Shown in pieces: positions 34,740 to 43,501 of a DNA stretch of 64,000 nucleotides. The stretch lies in contig NZ_CABPSQ010000001.1 in NCBI RefSeq assembly GCF_902459775.1, positions 868,001-932,000 on the forward strand. The letters run 5' to 3'. The notes beneath the pieces were generated by a model. That model saw only the letters and a program-made list of their open reading frames with translations. It was not told the origin of the DNA and did no database searches. Within the stretch, counting starts at the first letter, position 1. Every line of letters begins with the position of its first letter. This stretch comes from Pandoraea captiosa. Its GTDB lineage: Bacteria > Pseudomonadota > Gammaproteobacteria > Burkholderiales > Burkholderiaceae. The translations under genes were made by a program, and so were the position numbers.

Positions 34740-35903
34740 TCACTTGGCGAGCGCGGCTGCGGCCCACAGACGGTCGACTTCCGCCTTCTGCGCCGCGGCG
34801 CGGGCGACGTCGAGCGGGTGGACCTGCGGGGCGTCCGGCATGCGGGCGCGCATTTCGGCGCTCATCGGCGTGCCGGGTACGGCCGGGCGAACGTAGCCTT
34901 GCGCGAAGAGCGATTGACCGACCGGACTCATGATGAGGTTCAGCCAGAGCTTGGCGGCTTCCGGATTCGGGCCGTTCTTGACCAGACTGATGGCGTAAGG
35001 CGCCGACACGGTGGCGTCCTTCGGAATCACGACCTGTGCGGCGTCGCCCATGCCGTCGGTGTACTTTGCCTTCAACCCGTCGTTCTCGTAGCCGATGAGA
35101 ATCGGAATTTCGCCTTTGAGGAACTTGGCGTAGGGCGTGGTGCCCTCCACACGCATCACGTTCCCGGCATCGCGCAACTTGCCGAAGAACTCCGCGCCCG
35201 GCTTCGGATTGTCGACGCTGCCGCCAAACGCATAGGCGGCGGCAAACACGGCGACCTGCCCCTGACCGGTCGAGCGTGGGTCCAGGTAGACCACCGAGTT
35301 CTTGTATTCCGGCTTGAGCAGATCCGCCCACATCTGCGGAACGTGCCTGACCAGCTTCGTGTTCACGAGAAACGCGATGTTGAGCGAGTGAATCGTGAAC
35401 CAGCGGCCGTCGTTGTCGCGGAAGACCTTGGGCAGCGTGTCGAAGTTGACCGGCTTGAATGGCGCGACGACGTCCTTCTGCACAGCGTCCAGTGCCGAGC
35501 CGGCGAAGTAATAGGCAGTGTCGGCCTGGGGTCGACGGCGCGATTTGTCCAGCGCGGTGACCGTCGCGGCCGAGCCGATGTCGTTATAGGTAATCTCGAC
35601 CTTCGGATAGCGCTTCCGGAATTCGGCGAACAGGGCTTTCCAGTTGGCCCATTCCGGTCCCGTGTCGAACGAGACGACGAGACCCTCCTCGGCGGCCTTG
35701 GCGTACAGCTCGGCTTCGCCCGCATAAAGCGGTGCGGCAGCGCCGGCTTGTCCATTGGCCTGCGCGCCGGATTGGGCGAAGGCGAAGGAGGCCGTGCCGC
35801 CGAGTAGCGCGAGTGAGGCGGCGAGTGAGGCGGTGAGTGAGGCGGTGAGCGTGGCGAGTGCCGACACGGCGCGCGCGGGCAAGGCAGATGCGGGGTGAAT
35901 CAT
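34740..35903 (-). CDS. ABC substrate-binding protein, family 1 (Fe3+/2-AEP/polyamine type)
   Basis: This roughly 387-aa periplasmic protein has a long Ala/Leu/Thr/Ser-rich signal peptide ending near FAFA-Q. The mature lobe has EEGLVVSFDTG and YPKVEITYNDIG, which are typical of AfuA/FbpA/PhnS-like proteins. The ATG at 35903 has a well-spaced GGAG, and the ATG at 35909 is too close. The signal peptide contains LTASLTASLAASL from a 12-bp tandem repeat. The ligand could be ferric iron, a phosphonate or a polyamine. No phn catabolic genes are present. Confidence 0.87.
   Translation of the reverse strand: MIHPASALPARAVSALATLTASLTASLAASLALLGGTASFAFAQSGAQANGQAGAAAPLYAGEAELYAKAAEEGLVVSFDTGPEWANWKALFAEFRKRYPKVEITYNDIGSAATVTALDKSRRRPQADTAYYFAGSALDAVQKDVVAPFKPVNFDTLPKVFRDNDGRWFTIHSLNIAFLVNTKLVRHVPQMWADLLKPEYKNSVVYLDPRSTGQGQVAVFAAAYAFGGSVDNPKPGAEFFGKLRDAGNVMRVEGTTPYAKFLKGEIPILIGYENDGLKAKYTDGMGDAAQVVIPKDATVSAPYAISLVKNGPNPEAAKLWLNLIMSPVGQSLFAQGYVRPAVPGTPMSAEMRARMPDAPQVHPLDVARAAAQKAEVDRLWAAAALAK
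35809..35856 (+). repeat. 12-bp tandem repeat in a signal-peptide coding region
   Basis: Four 12-bp units (GCGAGTGAGGCG-like on the plus strand) encode the TASL/AASL repeats of the hydrophobic core in the binding-protein signal sequence. Copy-number change would lengthen or shorten the h-region. Confidence 0.88.
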
Positions 35904-35962
35904 CGACATGGCTCCGTGAGGGGCGTCAGTTAAGAAGTGCGATGGAACAAGCGGAACAAGGG

Positions 35963-37000
35963 TTAAGCACCGGGCGGCGGCAGTACCCGCAACTGCGCGG
36001 GATCGAGCGAGATCGCGAACGAAGCGGGTGTGCGGCTCTCGCCCAGTAACGGTGCGCTTGCGCCATCGGGCAGAAAATCGAAGCGGCAGGTCGCGCCGAA
36101 GAAGCGCACTGCGCCGGGGCGTCCGTCCAGCCGGTTGATCGTGCCCACTGGCGGATCGCTCCGAATGTGTTCGGGCCGCACCAGCAGCGAGACGGCGGCG
36201 CCCGCAGGCCACGCACCGGTATCTGCGTGCAGTTCGGCAAAACCGGTGTCGACCACGCCGGGGCCTGCCACACGGGCGGGCAAGACCGTCGACAAGCCCG
36301 TGAAGCTCGCCACCGTTGCACATGCCGGGGCGTCGTACAGGCGTTGCGGCGTATCGATTTGCAGCAGGCGTCCGTTGTCGATGACCGCGACGCGATCCGC
36401 GAGACTCAGGGCTTCGTCGCGATCGTGCGTGACGATGAGCGTCGTGGCCCCGCTGGCCTGTTGCAGTGCGCGAATTTCATCGCGCAACTGCTGGCGAATG
36501 CCCGCGTCGAGCGCGGCCAGCGGCTCGTCGAGCAACAGCACGCGTGGCGACACCGCCAGCGCGCGAGCGAGCGCCACGCGTTGCTGCTGACCGCCGGAGA
36601 GCGAAGCGGGACGGCGCGCCGCGAATGCCTCCAGTCCGACACGGGCGAGCATGGCGAGCGCGGCCTGTTGGCGCTGGGCCGGGCGCACGCCCTGCATGCG
36701 CAATCCGTAGGCGACGTTATCGACCACGCTCAAATGCGGGAATAACGCGTATTGCTGAAAGACCATGCCCACGTGACGGCGCCACACAGGCACGCCGCCG
36801 ACGTCTTGGCCACCGATGGCGATGCGACCGTGATAGCCGTCGAGCAGGCCGGCGACAAGGCGCAGCACGGTCGATTTGCCGGAACCGCTGCGACCCATGA
36901 CCGCCAGCAATTCGCCCTGACGCGCTTGCAGGCTGACGTCATCGAGGCCATGGGCGGCTCCGGCATAGCGGAAGCTGACGTTTTCTAGCGTGAGGCTCAT
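35963..37000 (-). CDS. ABC transporter ATP-binding protein (PotA/FbpC/PhnT type)
   Basis: This 345-aa ATPase has Walker A MGRSGSGKST near residues 35-44, signature LSGGQQQRVALARAL, Walker B VLLLDEPLAALD and the H-loop VTHDRDEA. A C-terminal TOBE-like regulatory domain spans about residues 240-340. Length and tail mark the PotA/FbpC class rather than TauB. Its start overlaps the stop of the second permease (ATGA). It powers the two-permease importer of this cluster. Confidence 0.93.
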   Translation of the reverse strand: MSLTLENVSFRYAGAAHGLDDVSLQARQGELLAVMGRSGSGKSTVLRLVAGLLDGYHGRIAIGGQDVGGVPVWRRHVGMVFQQYALFPHLSVVDNVAYGLRMQGVRPAQRQQAALAMLARVGLEAFAARRPASLSGGQQQRVALARALAVSPRVLLLDEPLAALDAGIRQQLRDEIRALQQASGATTLIVTHDRDEALSLADRVAVIDNGRLLQIDTPQRLYDAPACATVASFTGLSTVLPARVAGPGVVDTGFAELHADTGAWPAGAAVSLLVRPEHIRSDPPVGTINRLDGRPGAVRFFGATCRFDFLPDGASAPLLGESRTPASFAISLDPAQLRVLPPPGA

Positions 37001-37944
37001 GAACTGACCTTCTGACGTGAAGCGGCAACGATCGACACGCCGGTCGCGGCGAGTGCGAGCACGAGCAGTACGACGGTGGCTGCGCAGGCGAAGCCGGTGG
37101 CGCCGTAGAACGCCTGCAGCAAGACGACCGGATAGTTGCGATAGCGGAAGCCGGCGATGAGGTTGGATATCTGGAACTCGCCGATCGATAGTGCCGCCAC
37201 CATGACGAGGCCGGCGACCAGGCTATGGCTGAGATTCGGCACCGCGATGCTGAGAAACTGACGCAGCGGCGAGGCGCCCAGCGTCGCGGCGCAATCTTCC
37301 AGTCTGGCGATATCGAGATGCCGGAGGTCGGCGAGCAGCGTCTGCGTGAGGTACGGCAGCGTGAGTACGACATGCGCCAGCACCAGCAACCAGAGCGAGC
37401 CGAGCCATGGCAGCGTGTCGCCGCTGAACACGGCGATGTAGCCGAAGCCGAGCGTGAGCGCCGGCACCGCCACGGGCAGCAGGGTCACCAGCCGCGCAAT
37501 CGTCCCGCGGCCGTTGCGCGCACGGTGATGCAGCGTGTAGGCGAGGGGAAGGCCGACGGCAGCGGTCATCGCACAGCAGCTCACCGCGACGATGAGGCTC
37601 GTGGAGAATGCCCGGCGAAACGACGGATCGCCGGCGAGGTCGACAAACCACTGTCCGGTGATGCCGGTCGGCAAGACAGTGTTTGTCCAGGTCTGACCAA
37701 AGGCGCCCACGAGCAGCAGAAGTACCGGCAGGCAAAGATAGATCAGGAACAGCGCGGCAACGGCGCGCACGACCCAGACCAGAACGCCGGCGTGTCGACG
37801 TGACTGCGAATGCCCATTGGCGGCCGCGTCGGCCGACGCCGGACTGTGCCGCGATGGCACAGATGGGGCAAAACGGTCGGCGTGATCGACATGATCGGCG
37901 TGATCGGCGCGGGCGTTGGACATCTGGGGAAACCTGAACGGCAT
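36997..37944 (-). CDS. ABC transporter permease (second half-permease of the Fe3+/2-AEP-type importer)
   Basis: This roughly 315-aa permease has six membrane segments and the docking loop LEDCAATLGASPLRQFLSIAV. A His/Asp/Ala-rich N-terminal tail (ADHADHVDHAD) is encoded by a 9-bp repeat. The start is uncertain: ATG 37944 (MPFRFPQ) or ATG 37923 (MSNARAD), and neither has a strong SD. It is the first gene of the operon and faces a divergent LysR gene 254 bp away. In that gap I see only a duplicated CGAACGAAT at 38142-38159. Confidence 0.87.
   Translation of the reverse strand: MPFRFPQMSNARADHADHVDHADRFAPSVPSRHSPASADAAANGHSQSRRHAGVLVWVVRAVAALFLIYLCLPVLLLLVGAFGQTWTNTVLPTGITGQWFVDLAGDPSFRRAFSTSLIVAVSCCAMTAAVGLPLAYTLHHRARNGRGTIARLVTLLPVAVPALTLGFGYIAVFSGDTLPWLGSLWLLVLAHVVLTLPYLTQTLLADLRHLDIARLEDCAATLGASPLRQFLSIAVPNLSHSLVAGLVMVAALSIGEFQISNLIAGFRYRNYPVVLLQAFYGATGFACAATVVLLVLALAATGVSIVAASRQKVSS
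37882..37908 (+). repeat. 9-bp tandem repeat in permease N-terminus
   Basis: Three units of GTGATCGRC encode the ADH/VDH/ADH tripeptides of the permease tail, in frame. Confidence 0.82.
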
Positions 37945-38198
37945 ACGATGAAAAATTCGCTTCGGTCGACCCGATCTCTTGCCATTCCTTACGGCACAAA
38001 GCAGGCGGGCAGATCGACGTTGGGCGAGAGTTTCGAGGGCCGACATGTCATCGTCATGAAGAAAACACACGAATCGGGCATCGTGCTGTGCGAAAACGGA
38101 ACAGTTGGCGCCGCATACACAAGGGGGCGCGATGCCGCTGTCGAACGAATCGAACGAATCCAAGCGAACGACAACCCACGCCTGTCCTGATCTCTCCA

Positions 38199-39095
38199 AT
38201 GCGACACTGCTATCCCAACATCGCCGAACTGCTCGCCTTTGCCAGTGCGGCAAGACACTTGAATTTTTCTCGTGCTGCCCGTGAACTTGGGCTCACGCCG
38301 AGCGCGGTCAGCCGTCAGATCGGGGCGCTGGAGGCGCTGGTGGGCACAACACTGTTCGTGCGCGAAGGACGCCATCTGGCGCTGACCGAGGCGGGGCGTC
38401 GCTATCATGACCGGGTGGCGGCGCCGCTGCGTGAGATCGGCAACGCCTCGCTGGAATTGATGACCTCGCGCGGCGAGAGCGATTTGCTGACGATTGCCAG
38501 CGTGCCGACGTTTACGACCAAGTGGCTGATTCCCCGTCTGCCGGACTTTCTGGCGAGCACGCCTGGGGTGACGCTCAGCTTCAGCCGTCACCTCTCGCAC
38601 GGCGATGCGTTTCCCTTCACGCTCGATGCTGCGGTGAGATACGGCGACGGCACCTGGGAAGGCGTGGTGAGCGAGTATCTCGACGGACGCCGTTTCGTGC
38701 CGGTGTGTGCGCCATCGTTCCTTGCACGTCATCCTCTGCCGGGCGTGGCGGACATCGCATTCGCGCCGAGGTTGGTGCACAACCAGGCGGAGGATGTGTG
38801 GGGCACATGGGCGGCTTGCTACGACGCCGCGCCACACGCCCAGCGCCCCGGGCCGCGATTCGAGCAGTACGCTGTACTACTGCAGGCCGCGGAGGCGGGC
38901 ATGGGGGTGGGTCTCGTGCCGGCGTTTCTCGCGCGTGAGGCGGTAGAGGCAGGGCGTCTGGTGGTGCCCGTGGATGCCGGGGTGGATGTGCCACGTCACG
39001 GTCATTACCTGTGCTATCCGCGAGAGCGCCTGCAACAGCGCGCTGCGCTCCGGCAGTTCCGCGAGTGGATGCTGCGTCAGGCGTCGCAGGGATGA
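38199..39095 (+). CDS. LysR-family regulator (GcvA-like), divergent to the ABC importer
   Basis: This 298-aa regulator has the HTH FASAARHLNFSRAARELGLTPSAVSRQI (residues about 12-40) and an effector domain whose start (LTIASVPTFTTKWLIPRLPDF) is typical of the GcvA/AmpR-like subgroup. The ATG has no clear SD. By position it is the likely regulator of the Fe3+/2-AEP-type importer transcribed the other way. Its 3' end is 20 bp from the convergent sulfonate-type binding protein. Confidence 0.9.
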   Translation: MRHCYPNIAELLAFASAARHLNFSRAARELGLTPSAVSRQIGALEALVGTTLFVREGRHLALTEAGRRYHDRVAAPLREIGNASLELMTSRGESDLLTIASVPTFTTKWLIPRLPDFLASTPGVTLSFSRHLSHGDAFPFTLDAAVRYGDGTWEGVVSEYLDGRRFVPVCAPSFLARHPLPGVADIAFAPRLVHNQAEDVWGTWAACYDAAPHAQRPGPRFEQYAVLLQAAEAGMGVGLVPAFLAREAVEAGRLVVPVDAGVDVPRHGHYLCYPRERLQQRAALRQFREWMLRQASQG

Positions 39096-39115
39096 AGTAT
39101 CGGCCTGCCGCAGGC

Positions 39116-40171
39116 TCAGCGCGAGGCGCTTTGACGTGTCGCCTGTCCCTTCGCCTCAAGCACCGGCGCAAACGAGGTATCGACGATCTTGCTGACATCG
39201 AAGCGAGTCGGCAGCGCGCCCGTTTGCGTGAGGAAGTCGCTCGTGCCTTGATAGTCGGCGACGGCTTGCTTGTCGACTGGGTCGATCGTCATCCCTGCCT
39301 GTCCGATCCAGTGACGTGCCACGTCACGGTCCAGTCCGGCTTTCTTCGCCCACTGATCGGCATATACGTCCTTATGCGTTTCGACCCACGCGCGGGCTTT
39401 TTGCAGTCGCACGAGGAAGTCGGAGATCGCGGCGTGTTTCGCGCTGACCGACGGCGCATACGCGGCAACGCTGCTCAGACCCGGCATCAGATTGCGTGCG
39501 GTGATGATCGGACGCGCGCCGTTATGCACGACTTGCTGCGAAATATAGGGCTCCCACACAGGGAAGGCGTCGATGGCGCCGTTGGGCAGGGCGACCGCGG
39601 CGTCCACAGGCATGAGCTTGACGAACTGTACGTAGTCCGTCGGCAAACCGGCTTTTTCCAGCGCGCGCAACGTCAGTTGCTGGCTCCATGCGCCGGGCCA
39701 GTAGGCGACTTTCTTGCCTTTGAGGTCCTGAATGGACTTCACGGGGGAGTCCTTCGGCACGAGCAGCGCGATCGTGTCCGGGTTCTGCCGCGAGACGGCG
39801 ATCAGCTTGACGGGCGCGCCTTTCGCGGCGAGGAAAAGAAAGCCCGAGTCACCGAGAAAGCCAAGGTCCAGTGCGCCGGCGTTCAGACCTTCAGCGACCG
39901 GTGCCGCCGACTGGAAGTGCTTCCACTCGACCTGATAGTTCGCCCCTTCCAACGCGCCGGAGGCCTCCATCGACGCGCGCACGTTGTAGTAGTTCTGATC
40001 CCCCACGCGCAGCGTCACGCCTTGCGCATTGGCCGCGCCGGCATGGAGCGCGCCAAGCGCAGACATGGCGGTGAAGACAGTGAAAGCCCGGAAGGAGGGG
40101 GAAAGGGAAAACGAAAAGGAAAGGGCGGGAACGGTAAAGCGGGCGCGACGAATCCAGCGCAGCAACATCAT
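39116..40171 (-). CDS. ABC substrate-binding protein, aliphatic-sulfonate type (SsuA-like)
   Basis: This 351-aa periplasmic protein has a long Ser/Phe-rich signal region (cleavage near ANA-Q) and a mature core VTLRVGDQNYYNVRASMEASG. DLKGKKVAYWPGAWSQQLT and AIDAFPVWEPYISQQV mark the SsuA/TauA class. It is co-oriented with and downstream of an SsuD-like monooxygenase, with an 88-bp spacer. No permease or ATPase lies beside it, so it must share one encoded elsewhere. The N-terminal coding part is a purine-rich stretch (40080-40130). Confidence 0.88.
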   Translation of the reverse strand: MMLLRWIRRARFTVPALSFSFSLSPSFRAFTVFTAMSALGALHAGAANAQGVTLRVGDQNYYNVRASMEASGALEGANYQVEWKHFQSAAPVAEGLNAGALDLGFLGDSGFLFLAAKGAPVKLIAVSRQNPDTIALLVPKDSPVKSIQDLKGKKVAYWPGAWSQQLTLRALEKAGLPTDYVQFVKLMPVDAAVALPNGAIDAFPVWEPYISQQVVHNGARPIITARNLMPGLSSVAAYAPSVSAKHAAISDFLVRLQKARAWVETHKDVYADQWAKKAGLDRDVARHWIGQAGMTIDPVDKQAVADYQGTSDFLTQTGALPTRFDVSKIVDTSFAPVLEAKGQATRQSASR

Positions 40172-40259
40172 GACACCTGTCTAAAAAGCGATTGAAGAGA
40201 CGTTTGAGAGAAACGGATGAAAGGGTCGAATCAATTGGCCAGATGGCTCGACGAGATCT

Positions 40260-41348
40260 TCAGGCCGCCCGGGGCGTGCGTTGACGATCGAGTTCCGCGA
40301 CATGACGGCGGATCGCGGGAATCAGCGTCTCGCCGTAGCGAATGGTGTCGCCCAGCGGGTCGAAGCCGCGAATGAGGAACGTGTCGACACCGAGTTCGTA
40401 ATAGCGCCCCAACGCCCGTGCGACCTGTTCGGGGGTGCCGACGAGCGATGTCGAGTTCCAGCGCGCGCCTGTTGCTTTGGCCACGCCCATCCAGAGCCGC
40501 TCGTCGACGACGTCGCCCCGTTGGGCGGCGGCAAGCAAACGCTGCGAACCGACGTTCTCCGGCGCCTCGGCGCGCAGCCCGAGGCTCGCGCGCGTGGCCT
40601 TGACCTGACGCAGCACGTCCTCGGCGCGCTCCCATGCCTGTGCTTCGGTGTCGGCGACGATCGGGCGAAATGAGATCGAAAAGCGGGGTTTGCGACCGTG
40701 ACGTTGCGCCGCCGCGCGCACGCGCGTGACCAGCGACTCGACGGCGTCGAGCGGTTCGCCCCACAGCATGTACGTGTCGGCGTGACGCGCTGCGACATCG
40801 ATGGCGGCATCGGACGCGCCACTGAAATAGATGGGAATATGGGGCTTTTGCCACGTCGGCACGGCAGGCGACGCCTGCTCGAAGCGATAGTGCTCGCCGT
40901 GGAAGTCGACCGGCGCGTCGGCGGTCCAGATGCTTTTGAGGGCGTCGAGATACTCGTCGGTGCGCGTGTATCGCGCGTCATGATCGAGGAAGTCCCCGTC
41001 GCGGCGCAGGTCGGCGTCATTGCCGCCGGAGACGACGTTGAGCGCGAGGCGCCCGCGAGAGAACTGGTCGAGTGTGGCGAGTTGGCGTGCGGCGAGCGGG
41101 GCAGCGATGACCCCCGGACGATAAGCGAGCAGAATGCCCAGCCGTTGCGTCGCGGCAGCGACATGGCTGCTCACGAGGCTGCCTTCGGGGCCGTTCGAAA
41201 AATAGCCGATCAGGGCGCGGTCGAAGCCTGCCGTCTCATGAGCCTGCGCCATGCGCGTGATGAACGTCGGATCGACGGCGGCGCCGGTGGGTTGATCGAC
41301 TTCGGATCCCGGCGCGGCCGTGATCATCCCGATGATTTCTACGCTCAT
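40260..41348 (-). CDS. LLM-class flavin-dependent monooxygenase (SsuD-like)
   Basis: This 362-aa bacterial-luciferase-fold enzyme uses FMNH2 from a reductase encoded elsewhere. Landmarks include IIGMITAAPGSE at the start, the active-site loop GRLALNVVSGGND (residues about 109-121) and PIYFSGASDAAIDVAARHAD. These match alkanesulfonate and dimethylsulfone-type desulfonating monooxygenases. With the following SsuA-like protein it suggests release of sulfite from an organosulfur compound during sulfur limitation. The exact substrate is open. Confidence 0.9.
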   Translation of the reverse strand: MSVEIIGMITAAPGSEVDQPTGAAVDPTFITRMAQAHETAGFDRALIGYFSNGPEGSLVSSHVAAATQRLGILLAYRPGVIAAPLAARQLATLDQFSRGRLALNVVSGGNDADLRRDGDFLDHDARYTRTDEYLDALKSIWTADAPVDFHGEHYRFEQASPAVPTWQKPHIPIYFSGASDAAIDVAARHADTYMLWGEPLDAVESLVTRVRAAAQRHGRKPRFSISFRPIVADTEAQAWERAEDVLRQVKATRASLGLRAEAPENVGSQRLLAAAQRGDVVDERLWMGVAKATGARWNSTSLVGTPEQVARALGRYYELGVDTFLIRGFDPLGDTIRYGETLIPAIRRHVAELDRQRTPRAA

Positions 41349-41443
41349 GAGTGCACTCCAGTACAGGCAAAGCGCGAGCGTAGCGGGCGCGCGGCGCGCC
41401 GTGAACGAAGCAAATCGGGATACGTTATGTTGTGCCGCGGCAT

Positions 41444-41479
41444 AAGCAACGCAAGCAACGCAAGCATCGCAAGCGTCGC
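41444..41479 (+). repeat. 9-bp tandem repeat between monooxygenase and aldolase genes
   Basis: Four units of AAGCAACGC type lie in the 182-bp gap upstream of the monooxygenase and downstream of the D-threonine-aldolase-like gene. Apart from this repeat and a TACGTTATGT stretch the gap shows nothing I can name. Confidence 0.88.
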
Positions 41480-41530
41480 GCGCCTGCGATGTGACGTTCT
41501 GCGTTCGATTGCCTCGGCTGGCGCGGCGGC

Positions 41531-42688
41531 TTACCAGCCGTGCAGTCTCGGCCAGGTCGCGAGATCGCGCGCCGGATCGATGGCGTGGTACTCGGGAAAC
41601 TGCGCGCCGGTGGCACAGGCATGGTTGGGCAGAATGCGCAGCAGCGTGCCGATGGGAAAACGCGCCACGATGTCGGGGTCCGGCTCGCCCTCGCGCGAGA
41701 GAATGCCGTGCTCCTGATTCGCGCCGCTCAACACGTAGCCCGGCACCAGGCTTCCGTCGACGCGACAAACCTGCCCGTAGCCAAAGTCCCGCTTTTGCTT
41801 TTGCGTGCCCCGATCGCGGCTCATCGCCATCCATCCGGCGTCGACGATTGCCCAGCCTTTGTCCGCCTGATGCCCGATCACTGTCGTGAGCACGCTCAGC
41901 GCGAGTTCGTCCGTGGTGCATACGCCCACGTTATGCATGACGAGATCGAAGAACACATAGACGCCCGCGCGCACTTCCGTCACCCCTTCGAGGTGTTCGG
42001 CGGCAAGCGCCGTTGGCGTCGAGCCGACGCTCACGACAGCGCACGGCAGACCGGCGTCGCGCAGCCGCGTGGCGGCGAGCACGCATCCCGCGCGCTCCTG
42101 CTCGGCGATGGCGGCGAGCGCTTCGGGGGTGTCGAAGTCGTAGCTGGAGCCCGCGTGTGTCATCACGCCGCCGAGCCGTGCGCCGCCGTCGTGCAGCACA
42201 CGAGCCACGTCGAGCAGGGCGTCTTCCTCGGGGCGGATGCCGGAGCGGTGTCCGTCGGTATCGATCTCGATCCACACGTCGAACGTCTCGCCGTGCTCGG
42301 CGCCGAACGCCACAATGGCCTGCGCCGACGCCACACTGTCCGTGATGATCTTCAGGTCGCAGCCGCGACGGCGCAGCGCCAGTGCCGCGGGCAGCTTGCT
42401 TGCGACCATGCCCACGGCATAGAGGATGTCGGTCACCCCGTCGTCGAAAAAGCGCGCCGCTTCCTTGAGGGTGGAGACGGTGATGCCCGACGCGCCTGCC
42501 GCGATCTGCGCGTGCGCGACTTCCACGCATTTGCTGGTTTTCACGTGAGGGCGAAAACGCACGCCGAGCGCGTCCATGCGCGACTGCATGCGCGCAATGT
42601 TGTGCTGCATGCGTGGCACATCGATGATGGCCGCTGGGGTGTCCAGCGTCTGCAACGTGGCGAGCGCGAGGTGGTGGGTCGAGGTCAT
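41531..42688 (-). CDS. PLP-dependent D-threonine aldolase/D-serine dehydratase-like enzyme (DSD1 family)
   Basis: This 385-aa fold-type III PLP enzyme has the Schiff-base Lys in RPHVKTSK (about residue 50). The barrel carries the GGVMTHAGSSYDF and GSTPTALAAEHLEGVTEVRAG phosphate-binding segments. The family includes D-threonine aldolase, D-serine dehydratase and 3-hydroxy-D-aspartate aldolase, all divalent-metal dependent, with metal His/Cys at the C-terminus (NHACATGAQF). It is 11 bp downstream of the HAD gene, so they are co-transcribed. It probably clears a beta-hydroxy-D-amino acid. Confidence 0.9.
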   Translation of the reverse strand: MTSTHHLALATLQTLDTPAAIIDVPRMQHNIARMQSRMDALGVRFRPHVKTSKCVEVAHAQIAAGASGITVSTLKEAARFFDDGVTDILYAVGMVASKLPAALALRRRGCDLKIITDSVASAQAIVAFGAEHGETFDVWIEIDTDGHRSGIRPEEDALLDVARVLHDGGARLGGVMTHAGSSYDFDTPEALAAIAEQERAGCVLAATRLRDAGLPCAVVSVGSTPTALAAEHLEGVTEVRAGVYVFFDLVMHNVGVCTTDELALSVLTTVIGHQADKGWAIVDAGWMAMSRDRGTQKQKRDFGYGQVCRVDGSLVPGYVLSGANQEHGILSREGEPDPDIVARFPIGTLLRILPNHACATGAQFPEYHAIDPARDLATWPRLHGW

Positions 42689-42699
42689 GGCGGTGGTTC

Positions 42700-43380
42700 T
42701 CAGGCGTGTGTACGGAAATGACGAAGCCAGTCGAGGGCCGGTGCGAGGGTGGGGGCTTCGCAGTCGGGTGCGGGGGCGCCCTCCGGGCGTGCCAGGCCGA
42801 CCCGGTTATGCCAGAACGTGCGCAATCCGAGCGCCGACGTGCCGAACAGGTCGTAACCGGAGCCCGCCACGAAGGCCGCCTCCGCCACCTCGGCCGCGTT
42901 GGCGGACGATATGCCGAGCCTGTCGAGCGCCATGCGGTACGGGCGCGGATCGGGTTTATAGAAGCCCGCTTCCTCCGACGTGACGACGACATCCCACTCG
43001 ACGCCGAGCAATGACGCCGCCTGATGTCCGAGCGCCTTCGAACAATTGGTGACGACCGCGAGCTTGCAATGCGGGCGCAACGCCTGAAGCAGTTCGCGGG
43101 CACCGTCCCATGCGGGCAGCGTCAGCCATTCGGCTTCGAGGGCTTGTGGGGCCGATGCGGGCAACCCCACATGCTCGGCGGCTTCGCGCACCAATTGTTC
43201 ATAGCTGACGTAAGCGCCGCAACCATAGGTGCGCCGCAGATACTCGGCACGCCATGCGCGTCCGGCCGTCTCGCTGCCAGCGGCGCGGTTCCATACGGTC
43301 CAGGAGTCGAGCAATGCCGTCAGAAGATCGAAGAGTACGGCGCGCGGCCAGGCGTCGCGCGAAGGGGCGGTGTCGGACAT
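42700..43380 (-). CDS. HAD-superfamily hydrolase (haloacid-dehalogenase type II-like)
   Basis: This 226-aa enzyme has the nucleophile Asp at about residue 18 (VLFDLLTALLDS), the Ser/Thr motif VTNCS, the conserved Lys in GFYKPDP and an acidic loop AGSGYDLFGTSALGL. The second position of the usual DxD is Leu, which argues against ordinary phosphatase chemistry and fits dehalogenase-like members. It is first in the operon with the PLP enzyme and divergent from a LysR gene. The substrate is unknown. Confidence 0.87.
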   Translation of the reverse strand: MSDTAPSRDAWPRAVLFDLLTALLDSWTVWNRAAGSETAGRAWRAEYLRRTYGCGAYVSYEQLVREAAEHVGLPASAPQALEAEWLTLPAWDGARELLQALRPHCKLAVVTNCSKALGHQAASLLGVEWDVVVTSEEAGFYKPDPRPYRMALDRLGISSANAAEVAEAAFVAGSGYDLFGTSALGLRTFWHNRVGLARPEGAPAPDCEAPTLAPALDWLRHFRTHA

Positions 43381-43463
43381 GGTGGTTTTGACGGTGCGTT
43401 GTTGGGAGACGTGACGTTGGGTGAAGCGATAGAAGGCAGTTTAGGAAGAACTGTGTAAGCCGT

Positions 43464-43475
43464 GGTTAAATAACC
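43464..43475. promoter_or_regulatory. Dyad in the LysR/HAD divergent region
   Basis: GGTTA-AA-TAACC is a perfect palindrome, flanked by a further GTG/CAC pair, 27 bp before the LysR start and 84 bp before the HAD start. T-N-A symmetry and position fit a LysR-type operator. Confidence 0.5.
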
Positions 43476-43501
43476 GCACATCAAACATTAATCTCAGGTG
43501 A

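Noticed and set aside
33787-37944. Calling the importer a 2-aminoethylphosphonate system with phn symbols
   Set aside because: Sequence type fits Fe3+, polyamine and phosphonate systems alike, and no phosphonate catabolic gene is nearby.
37810-38190. 126-aa plus-strand frame in the divergent ABC/LysR gap
   Set aside because: It begins inside the permease gene on the other strand, has no ribosome site and shows no domain. The last part is a repeat-derived ERIERI segment.
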